A stretch of 64,000 nt of DNA from Theropithecus gelada (taxonomy: Eukaryota; Chordata; Mammalia; Primates; Cercopithecidae). The stretch covers positions 61,495,206 through 61,559,205 of the forward strand of contig NC_037686.1 in assembly GCF_003255815.1 (NCBI RefSeq), given 5' to 3'. This document shows positions 55,183 to 64,000 of this stretch, in pieces. The number at the start of each line of letters is the position of its first letter. Positions within the stretch are counted from its first letter, which is position 1. The notes below the pieces were generated by a model that was not told where the DNA came from, did no database searches, and saw nothing but the letters and a program-made list of their open reading frames with translations. The translations under genes and the position numbers were made by a program.

Positions 55183-56880
55183 GATTTTTTTTTTTTTTTT
55201 TTAATAACACTTGTCCTTTGATTTTCATTTTACCAGTTTTCACTTAGCTAACATATGGGGTAATGAGAAGGCAGCACACAGTGGGGTTTGTAGCAGAATC
55301 TGCTTTAGAAATGGCCTCATTTACCCTGCACTCTTGAATATAATCGGCTCAGTGGATGCTCGTTTCCATAATTGTAAAATATTTGACTTATCATTCTATG
55401 CCCCCAGAACTATATAGAATCCTTTCTATTTTAAGTATGGCACCCAATTTGGAGCAGTGGGGGCTCCAGAATTTCTGTTATGAAGAGGACTAGGGGACAT
55501 CATCTGGTTAGGAGGAATGGGTCAGACAGATGAAATAGCTATAGAATTTACCTGGACTTTATTTTCATAACACACTCATTTAAGAGTGGGAATTGAGACC
55601 GTGGTGGAGTGAGGACACCTTCAGCCTTTTTTGGGCACCAAGAAGGTTAAGAAGAAACCTTCTTACTTCGGCAGTTCGTTGTGCACTCGGCATTGCCTAC
55701 TTTTCTGACCTGAAGTTCAGTTGGCAGTTGTTAGGGGCCCATATTCCTGTCTTAGGATGTGGTCATCCTATAGTTCCTTAGACAGAATTGAAAGCCTGAC
55801 CCAGCTAATTCTGCTGGCCAGTTGAGTTCCCAAGACCCTCTTCCACTGTACTGTCTTTAGGTCTTTCAAAAAGAGGCACAGAACAATATAAAAACTCTTG
55901 TTTGTTAAACCCCTGAAGATACTATCTTCCTTCCTTTTTCATCATTCTTTCTTCTTCATGATCCTCTCCTCTTCTGTTGACCTGATGCTTGTTTGTCCTG
56001 TGTTTCATTCTTGAACAGAGCCGATTAGAGCATTGTGAAGAGAAAGAAGAGGAAAGGAGTTGTCTTTCTCATTTCTTTTTTCATATTTCCTTTTTATTTG
56101 CAATAGAATGCTCTATTCTGGTTGCAGACCCCAGGAAGAGTGGATGAGCAGGAGCCATCTCTAGTTTATTCATTGCCCATAATGAATTTCCAGTCTCAAA
56201 TGGAGCTTCTTGCCCTTTGGTCAGCAAGCTTTGGCTTAGTATTTTTCCTCCGACTCTGTCTACCCTCTAAAAGGATCTGTGCAAAGCTATCATTTAAGAA
56301 ATACTGCTCAGCATGACTTACAGATAGTAAACTTTACTAGGGAACCCAGGGGTTGATCTTTCCCTGGAAACCTGCTCTTTAAAAGTTTTGCAGTGTTTTA
56401 TTGGAAAGCCATAGAGTTCGTACTTGTTCCTCTAGATATAATCTTTCTCTAAATAACCACCCAATAATGTGTGGTTAGAGATGAGTGACAGGATGTAATG
56501 AGAACATTTGTTTGCTCCACCACTGGATTTTCTTTCCTAAGGAAGAAATATAAAACTAAATAATTTGTGTAACATGACTGACTCCCACACTATTGATTAT
56601 AGCCGTTGTCATCAATTTGCTGCCCCACCATCCACCCTACGGGTATTATTGACAGATTGTGGTATTATTTGCTGCCAGGATTCCATTTTTTAAAGTAAGT
56701 ATAAACAACGTAAGAAAAATTTTAGCACATCAGAGAGTCACTCTCCTCTTGAAAATCACATAAGCTGCATCTCTGGTTTTTAATTAATCAGATGCCAAAA
56801 GTTGATCCTAAAATTTCAAACAGGATCAAAATGAGTGGTAAATAAGTAATTACACAGAGGAAGACAAGAAAGTTATCAGA
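55183..56880. other. Unassigned segment, partly G+C-richer
   Basis: Begins with an 18-bp T run (55185-55202), which could be an antisense retroposon tail, though the following sequence matches no family I know. 55430-55850 has balanced composition. Frames of 62-68 aa at 55211-55417, 55593-55781 and 56122-56316 have no recognisable domains. An old LTR or a decayed processed pseudogene remains possible. Confidence 0.4.
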
Positions 56881-57171
56881 ATTTTTTTTTTTTTTTTTGA
56901 GACAAGGTCTCGCTTTGTCACCCAGACTGGAGTGCAGTGATGTGATCACAACTCACTTCAGCCTCGACTTCCCAGAAAAAAGTGATCCTCCAGCCTTCTA
57001 AGCAGCTGGGACCACAGGGACACACCACCACGCCTGACTTTTTTTTTTTTTCTGGAAAGGCAAGGTCTTCCTATGTTGCCCAGACTGTGTCAAACTCCTG
57101 GGCTCAGGCTCTCCTCCCAACTTGGCCTCCCAGTGTGTTGGGGTTACAGTCGTGAGCCACTGCACACAACC
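56881..57171 (-). mobile_element. AluJo-like element
   Basis: Antisense, well diverged full-length Alu from the poly-T at 56882 to CACTGCACACAACC at 57171. Both monomers are present and the central A-rich linker has become a T13 run. TTCAGCCTCGACTTCCCAGA and CTCAGGCTCTCCTCCCAACT are AluJ-like. CAGAAT on both sides is a possible short remnant of the TSD. Confidence 0.93.
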
Positions 57172-57949
57172 AGAATGAATTTCTTTATGATTTAAGGCCA
57201 ATGCCAGAGGAATCAAATTTGATCATTTTTATTTGAAAAAAATGTAAATTAAATTATATATTTATTAATTATAAGATAGCAACAATCTGTTTTATTATAA
57301 GGCCAGGCTTCTAGATTTAGAAAAAAAGCCAAGCTCTAAAAATTACTTATTTGCAATTAGATCTTTAGTTTAATATTTAGAAATTACACTGAAGAGTTTT
57401 CTTTTTCTCTTCAGAAGTCTAAGGTAATTATATCCATCCAACTTAAATAGGTAGTATAATAAAAAGTTATGCAATGTGACACTGTACCAGTCTGCAGAAA
57501 GTACAACTAGAAAAAATGCTCTTATATAACATATCAAAAAGATCCTCTAAAATACAAACAAAAGGAGTACCAGTGGGTCCCTCCTACTTTAAAAAAATGT
57601 TTTAATATGCTGTCTATTCTAAGTTACAGAAATAATCAGAATATGCATAATTTATAATTTCTGATTTTCTTAGAGCTGAGTACATGGTTTATAAATGTAA
57701 GCTTCTCACAATGTATTCTAGTATTTGTGACAAATTATTTTCTTACCCACAAAATTATCACTAAGGTACAATTTCAGCAATCTCAACTGAAGATGATTTA
57801 GGAATTTAAAGAGGTCACAAAACCATCACCTCAACAAGAACAACAAACCCAGGGTGTTATTTATTCCCAGCTCTTGGCCTGAGGGTGGTCAGGTTAGGGT
57901 AGTAGTACTGGTTTCTGTGCTTCCACAGCTGAAGAATTGTCTTACAGTC
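57172..57949. other. Unassigned DNA
   Basis: AT-rich; nothing recognised in 0.8 kb. Confidence 0.4.
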
Positions 57950-58331
57950 TGCTATGGTTTAAACGTGTCTGCCCTAACACATGTGTTAGAAACTTAATCC
58001 TTACTGCAACAGTGTTGGGGGGTGGAAACTAATGAAAAGCGATTAGGCCCATGAGGGCTCCACCCTCACCAGTGGATTAATGCTATTACCTTGGGAGTTG
58101 GCTGATTTCAGGAGTTGGTTAGTTATGAAGATGAGTTTGGCTCCCTTGTATCTTTTGCCCTCTCTTTGCCCTTCTGCCATGGGATGACGCTGCAAGCAGA
58201 TGCTTGTCAATCACCAGACCCTCAATTTTGGACTTCCCAGCCTCCCAAATTGTAAACAATAAATTTCTGTTCATGATAAATTACCCAGCCTCAGGTGTTT
58301 TGTTATAAGCAGCACAAAACAAACTGAGACA
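57950..58331 (+). mobile_element. MaLR-like solo LTR with 5-bp TSD
   Basis: Starts TGCTATGGTTTAAACGTGTC and ends CAAACTGAGACA. It is flanked by CAGTC on both sides (57945-57949 and 58332-58336). Internal phrases: GATTAGGCCCATGAGGGCTC, CACCCTCACCAGTGGATTAA, TTGGACTTCCCAGCCTCCCA, AATAAATTTCTGTTC. A solo LTR of an old endogenous retrovirus-like element, produced by LTR-LTR recombination; no internal genes. Confidence 0.85.
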
Positions 58332-58462
58332 CAGTCTTAACACATTCCATAATAATTTTCCATTTATACATTTGTCATCCCCCTCAAGATGAGAGGGGAC
58401 TATGACATCTAAATTTTTTTTATTATTTACATAACCAAGCATAATATTTAAGGTATAGTAGA

Positions 58463-58838
58463 TGATACCATTTGGCTGTGTCTCCACCCAAATCTCATCT
58501 TGAATTTCAGTTGCCATAATTCCCATGTGTCGTGGGAGGGACCTGGTGGGAGGTAATTGAATCACGGGGGCAGTTACCTCCATGCTGTTCTCATGATAGT
58601 GAGTTCTCACAATATCTGATAGTTTTATAAGGGGCTTTTCCCCCACTTCACTGTGTACTTCTCCTTCCTGCCACCCTGTGAAGAAGGTGCCTTTCCTCCC
58701 CTTCACCTTCCACCATGATTGTAAGTTTCCTGAGGTTTCCCCAACCATGTGGAACTGTGAGTCAATTAAACCTCTTTCCTTTATAAATTACCCAGTCTCA
58801 GGTATTTCCTTATAGCAATGTGAGAATGGTCCAATACA
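58463..58838 (+). mobile_element. MST/THE1-type solo LTR
   Basis: Starts TGATACCATTTGGCTGTGTC and ends GAGAATGGTCCAATACA. GTGGGAGGGACCTGGTGGGA, AATTGAATCACGGGGGCAGT and ATTAAACCTCTTTCCTTTAT are diagnostic. The 155-aa minus-strand frame is LTR read backwards. Flanking 5-mers GTAGA and CTGGA match at 3 of 5 bases. Confidence 0.93.
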
Positions 58839-60139
58839 CTGGACAATGAGTAAACCCTAATTAAATTGAATACAATGAAAACTGCCAACCTTCTATGATA
58901 TAGACTTTTAAAATAAAATAACTGAAATAGTTTATCTGTTACCCTTCTGCATTATCATAGGAATAGCCAAAAACACACAACCTGCATTGGCTCTTCATAT
59001 TACACTGGTTCATTCTGAATTCTGCTGCTGAAATCCAGCTAGTTCTCCCTTAGAGAACAAAATACATTCTGAATTACTTAACAAATTATATGTTGCCCAC
59101 CTGGCAAGTTTTGCCCCGTTACTTAGCATTTGTACAGCATTTTTGATTTGCTAAGTGCTTTAAAAATAATTTTTATTCTCTTGGCTATCACGCCTTCTGA
59201 TGAGTAACCATATTTCAAATGTACTTTATTGCCTTCTGATTGCCTCTTTACATCACTAAGGAGGAGAAATAAGGATGTAGTGGGATATCCTTGCACAGTA
59301 TTCATTTGAGAGTTTTATTCAGAGTTTTAATATTTCAACTAAGTGGAAAACTTTGGAATAAATAGTCTCCTGTGAAGTAAATAACCATTACTTTCCTAAA
59401 ATTTAGATTTATTATTATGCTTGTGAAACTATTGAGTCTTCTCCAGGGTACTCAATTTTCTAAAGCTAACTTTTTGCTGAATCAGATATGTCAATAAATC
59501 ACTGATCTGTGGATAACTTTTTGGGTTCCGTGCCATTTTTTTTCTCTTATTTTATATCACATTATGGATGCTGGGTCTCTTGAGATAATATTTCATCTTT
59601 AACTAAAACAACAACAACAACAACAAAATAAAACAAAACACCTAGGTGTATAGAGTCTATGTTTGGGTTTTGTTGGGTTCTCTATAAGTACACTATTTCA
59701 GAAATATAGCAGCTATGAATCACAATGCCTTTAGCATGTTTTCAGCATCGTTTGCTTATATATACTCAGATAACATACTAATATATCCCAAGAATTCAGA
59801 AGCAGTAAATGACACAATATTAGAAACTGAAAATGCAAACCAATAACCAGTATAAATTGTTGTTTGTACAATACAACATTATTCACCATTATTCTCAATC
59901 ATAAACCACTCAGGCTATGCAGGGCATTTAACTTATTAGAAGCAACACATTGATTCATAACCTGCCTCAATTCTATCCTCTTGTCTTCATTTTTTCCCTG
60001 TTACCAATGCTCATTTAAATCTCTAAAATCATTTAATATTCAGTACAAGAACTACACACTTCAGGAACCTACCACAAGGATTGTAATCCCGCAGATGTTT
60101 CCAGGAGTGTGGAGGAAAAAAAAAAAAAGCTACAATGAG
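58839..60139. other. Unassigned DNA with (CAA)n
   Basis: A (CAA)n/(AAC)n tract at 59606-59639 and otherwise AT-rich unassigned sequence. No gene signals. Confidence 0.4.
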
Positions 60140-60300
60140 ATTTAGGTTTCAGTCTTGGCTTAACTGTTTCCTACTACTGTAGTAGGAGTAGGCACATCAT
60201 TTACATCATTTATTTCACTTAATCTCAGTTTCTGCATTGGTAAAAGTACATAAAAATTGTACCTATTTCTCAAGTTTACAATTATCCTAATATAAAATAA
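60140..60300 (+). mobile_element. MIR SINE, diverged
   Basis: TTTCAGTCTTGGCTTAACTG (60148), CACTTAATCTCAGTTTCTGC (60215) and ATTGGTAAAAGTACATAAAA (60235) follow the MIR order ('ggctctgccacttactagc', 'acctctctgagcctcagtttcc', 'tgtaaaatggggataa'). Confidence 0.65.
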
Positions 60301-60899
60301 TTCAAGAAAAAGTAACATCGAAAGTTATAACATGTGAATTGTTTTTAAATTTCCACATGCTACTTCTGCACTTGGAGTCCATACGTATCACCCAGCAGTC
60401 AAGTAACATGTTGTATGCTATTTTTCTTAATTCCTGGAATAGACTGCAGTCTTGGTGAAGCTGAAACACGTGTACAGCAATTTTATTGTGTTCTGCATAA
60501 TGTAGTGCTGTGCTAGTCACATGCCGGCGCAAATAACGTTTAATTATAGATAGACTTGTGTTTTTTGTCTTATTCATTCAGCTAGATTAACAAATGAATT
60601 GAACTTGATGAATCTCATTTATCATTTCATTGTCTCTTTTCTTTAAAAATAAGACATTTATGTTATTTGTTGAAGAGAGTTTCTTTTTGGAACAAAATAC
60701 TGGAGGAGGTAAACAAACAAAATGACCATACTTTCTTATGATGGAAATCAAGTAGTGCTTTAGAATAAAAATCATTGAAGAGAAAATCAATGAGAAAAAC
60801 TGAAAGTGGGTAGGAGTTTAGCCAAGAAAGAAAATAGGAAAATTTGTAAATGTCCTGCCCAAGACAATTTCAAGTTCCTGCTACACTGAGATGGATTAG
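60301..60899. other. Unassigned DNA
   Basis: Minus-strand frames of 91 and 67 aa lack any recognisable domain. No repeat identified. Confidence 0.4.
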
Positions 60900-61060
60900 G
60901 AAGCTGTAGAAAATCTATGGGCTTTGGTGACCATCACACCACATTCTTGCTTTGAGACCTTGGCATAAACTCTCTGATTACAAGTTTTCTCATCTATAAA
61001 ATAGGGCATAATAACCTCAACGGAGCGTAAGAGTAAAGAATAATTTTAGCAGTAATTAAT
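60900..61060 (+). mobile_element. MIR SINE
   Basis: GGGCTTTGGTGACCATCACA (60919), TTGAGACCTTGGCATAAACT (60952), TTTCTCATCTATAAAATAGG (60985) and GCATAATAACCTCAACGGAG (61006) match the MIR core in order. Confidence 0.8.
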
Positions 61061-61364
61061 CTTTTCAAACAGCAAGCTCTCTGATTGATTCTCTAACTTC
61101 AGTGAATCCCCTCTAAAACATTAAATAGTTTCAGAAAGAGTGAACTAGAATGAACATTTAGGAACAGGTAATTAACTGAGATAATTAAGCAGATATTCAG
61201 GGTCTTGGCTTTTCCTTCATGATTAACTGAAAACCAAATCTTTATTTCCTACTTATGTGGCATGTCATAAGAAAAAGAAAAACGCTTCCTAATACTAAAT
61301 AAACAGATGCAGCCATCTGTGAAAATTTCATGTAATAAAATTTTTAAATTTCTATAAAACTATT
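61061..61364. other. Unassigned DNA
   Basis: No feature recognised. Confidence 0.4.
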
Positions 61365-62692
61365 AGGTTAGACCTTTTATAAAAATTAATTCAAAATAGG
61401 TCATAGACCTAAATGTAAAATGCAAAGCTATGAAACTCCTAAAAGACAACGTAGGAGAAATTCTAGATGACCTTGGATTTTGCAGTGACTTTTTAGAATA
61501 TGACACCAAAGGCAGGCACAATCCATGAAAGAAAGAATTGATAAGTTGGACTTTATTAAATTTTAAAACTTCTGCTCTTCCAAAGCCTCTGTCAAGAGAC
61601 TGGCAAAACAAGCTGCAGACTGGGAGAAAATATTTGCAAGATACACACATGGTAAAGAACTGGTATCCAAAATACACAAAGATCTCTTAAAAAGCTCAAC
61701 AATAAGAAAACAAAAACGCTGATTTAAAAATAGACAAAAGATCTGAACAGACACTCACACACACACAAAATACAGATGGCAAATAAGCATAAGACAGCAT
61801 GCTCCCCATCCCATGTCATCAGAGAACCACAAATTATAACCACGAGATATCAGCACTCATCAGTTAGAAGACGGAATCCAGAATACTGATACCACCCAAT
61901 ACTGGGGAGGATGTGGAAAAACAGGAACTCTCATTCACTGCTGGTTGGAATGCAAAATGGTACAGAAAATTTGGAAGACCGTTTGGCAGCTTCCTTCAAA
62001 ATGTAACATGTTCTCATCATATGATACAACCATCATACTCTTTGGTATTTACACACATCAGTTGAAAACATACATACTCCTGCTCATTAAGGTCCACAGC
62101 AGCTTTAGTCAATTTCCAAAATTTGGAAGCAATGAAGATGTCCTTCAAGAAGTACATGGATAAATAAACTGCGGTACAATTAAAATATTATTTAGAACTA
62201 AAAAGAAAAGAGCCCTGAAAGGGCCTGAAGGAAATTGAAATACACATTAATAAGTAAAAGAAACCAATCAGAAAAGGGTACATATTGTGTGATTTCATCT
62301 ATATAGCATTCTGGAAAGAACAAAACTATGGAGACAGTAAAAAAGACGGTGGTTACTAGGGGATGGGGGTGAGAAAAAGAGGATTAGCTGAAGCACAGAA
62401 GATTTTAGGATAGGGAGACTATTCTGCACGATCCTGCAATGACGAATACAGAACATTATACATTTGTCCAAACTCAAAAAATGTACAACACACAGAGTGA
62501 ACCCTAACGTACAGTATGGACTTTGGGTTGTAATGTGTCATTGTAGGTTTACTGAGTAGACCAATTACACCTTTCTTGTGGGGAATATTGATATGGAGGG
62601 TGAAGGCAGGGGATATATGGGAACTCTGTACTTAATTGCTTGATTTTGCTACAAACCTAAAACTGTTCTAAAAACTAAAGTTTATTTTAAAA
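61365..62692 (+). mobile_element. L1M (L1MB/L1MC type) 3' end
   Basis: Sense L1 from ORF2 (ATGTAAAATGCAAAGCTATG, 61414) through GACTGGGAGAAAATATTTGC (61619), ATGTGGAAAAACAGGAACTC (61911), TGGTTGGAATGCAAAATGGT (61943) to 3' UTR (ATGGGGGTGAGAAAAAGAGG, 62363) and A tail at 62685-62698. It is homologous to 30790-31928. Frames are broken; the 72-aa frame at 61945-62163 is ORF2-derived. Confidence 0.88.
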
Positions 62693-63629
62693 AAAAACAA
62701 ACTCTGTGGGACATCCACAGAGGCACAAAGAAGCATACTTTGTTAGTGACTTTTAAGACAATTGTTAAACTAGTGATGCTGAAAGTTAACATTTGAGCTT
62801 GAGTGTGATGAAGAAGACACGACCAGATGCAGGCAGATTCTTAAGGTTCTACGAGGCTCTTCCAGTTTCCGTTTGTAAACATGAAACTTTTATTTCCTTA
62901 ACCTTCCTGTGTCCGACCTTCTTTGTACCTGACCTCCTAACTCTTGGCAGGCATTTGAAACTAGTTTTCAAATTCCTCATTTCCATACTCATCCTAACCT
63001 GATTCCAGTTCATGCTATCTCCTTTCCTTTTTGCTGTGGTTCTACTTCCTGACAATATCTTGTCTCTGTTTAACTCACAGAATACCCTGATACAAATCCT
63101 GCCCACTCCCCTGGCAAAAAACAGACTGTGCAACTGTGTACTCAGATGGTGCTGACCTATTTTCTCAAAAGGACTAAATTTACAATACTTCCAGACACTT
63201 ACAGGTTTACATTTTATTTTGAAAAAGAACTGTTTATAGTATTTTATAGTATAAAATGGCTCTTTTTAATCTGTTAAGATATACTGCAGAACTGTTGGGA
63301 AATTATATATTGTACAGTTTATATTATCTATATGTGTCTAAAATTACAACCAATTAATAGAAACAACAGGAGCCTCAATGAGAAATACACACATTCACAC
63401 ACACATGCAAGATGGTTTTTCTTCCTTCCACTGAGATCTGGGCAAGAGCTCATTTATTTAATACTTAACTTTGGAAAGACCAGTTGAAAAAAAAAATGTT
63501 AGACATTTAATAAGTATGCTAGGTATTAGGTTTTCCCTGAAAAGTGACTGGTAGTATTCATATGCATATTAAGAAGATGCCCCGCTTTGACTCAATTGTC
63601 AAGAATGTCATGAATGTTCTTCATAAACC
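62693..63629. other. Unassigned DNA
   Basis: No named repeat. An impure (CA)n lies at 63388-63412. Overlapping frames at 62793-63133 have no recognisable domain. Confidence 0.4.
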
Positions 63630-63960
63630 TGGTGAAAATGATGGAAAACTTAAGTTGCATCCTGCTGCTAGCAACAGAAAACCACAGCCCAAGCCAGTGT
63701 AAACAATGAGAAAATTGTGTTATCTCATGTAACAAGAAGTCCTGAAAAGAGAAGTTCCAGGCTTGATGGCCCAAGTGCTTAAGCTTAAAGCCATCATCAA
63801 GACCCTGATTTCTCTTCATCCTTCTACACGTCTGCTTGGATCTCAGCTCAGTTTTTCATGGTCATGAGTGGGATGCCAGATTTCCAGTGTTCACCTGCCT
63901 ACATCACAACAGTTAGCAGAGACAGAATATCTTCCTGTGTGATTTTGTTCTCAGGGAAGT
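63630..63960 (+). mobile_element. Possible old interspersed repeat, family uncertain
   Basis: AGCAACAGAAAACCACAGCC (63671), GTTATCTCATGTAACAAGAA (63719) and TTCCAGGCTTGATGGCCCAA (63755) recall a common ancient mammalian repeat ('gcaacagaaaccaactc ... ttggctcatgtaactg ... ctggatccagg'). I cannot name it. Confidence 0.35.
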
Positions 63961-64000
63961 GTTTTGAGGGAAGAATTGACAGAAATTATGTTCTTTGACC

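Noticed and set aside
58281..58748. 155-aa minus-strand open frame
   Set aside because: It covers an MST/THE1-type LTR read in reverse plus adjoining sequence; LTRs do not encode proteins and there is no domain.

Overview
This window is primate, most likely human, nuclear DNA from an AT-rich, gene-poor region. The diagnosis rests on primate-restricted repeats (AluY, AluS and AluJ copies, L1PA/L1PB elements, MST/THE1-type LTRs) lying on a background of older mammalian repeats (MIR, L2, L1M, MaLR LTRs). I found no host protein-coding gene, tRNA, rRNA, CRISPR array or bacterial feature. The open reading frames present are chance frames, Alu or microsatellite translations, or decayed L1 ORF1/ORF2 remnants.

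Layout. 0-6.4 kb: ancient L1M pieces, one AluY, an unnamed old mammalian repeat, and an antisense L1M 5' region carrying a nested palindromic DNA transposon. 6.4-13.4 kb: MIR plus partial Alu, a MaLR-like solo LTR, and an LTR-like repeat swollen by a 400-bp compound microsatellite. 13.4-15.9 kb: antisense L1 with an Alu inside and an internal deletion. 16-26 kb: old repeats, MIRs, a MaLR LTR splitting an older SINE/L2-type repeat, and a tiny L1 3' end with its target-site duplication (TSD). 26-42.3 kb: Alu-dense, including nine copies with visible TSDs, an L1M 3' end, a 2.1-kb L1P fragment, and a repeat-poor stretch with a CTCF-like motif. 42.3-51.7 kb: L2, a MaLR internal piece with its 3' LTR, and an old sense L1M whose 3' UTR is split by a nearly full-length 6.6-kb antisense L1PB-type element. 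52.4-54.45 kb: two young L1PA insertions. 54.4-64 kb: mostly unassigned sequence, an AluJ, two LTRs in tandem, two MIRs and an L1M 3' end.

No genes act together here; the history is one of layered retrotransposition. The observation most worth following is at 53911-54444. A short L1PA insertion at a canonical TT/AAAA endonuclease site carries, between its TSDs, an inverted 67-bp copy (66/67 identical) of unique DNA lying about 130 bp upstream. This looks like templated repair or template switching during L1 insertion. Secondary points are three independent short tandem amplifications inside the full-length L1, several 5'-truncated Alus with TSDs, a G-quadruplex-prone tract near 39.2 kb and the CTCF-like site at 36.35 kb. 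Repeat family names come from recognising consensus-like stretches by eye; subfamily labels are approximate.
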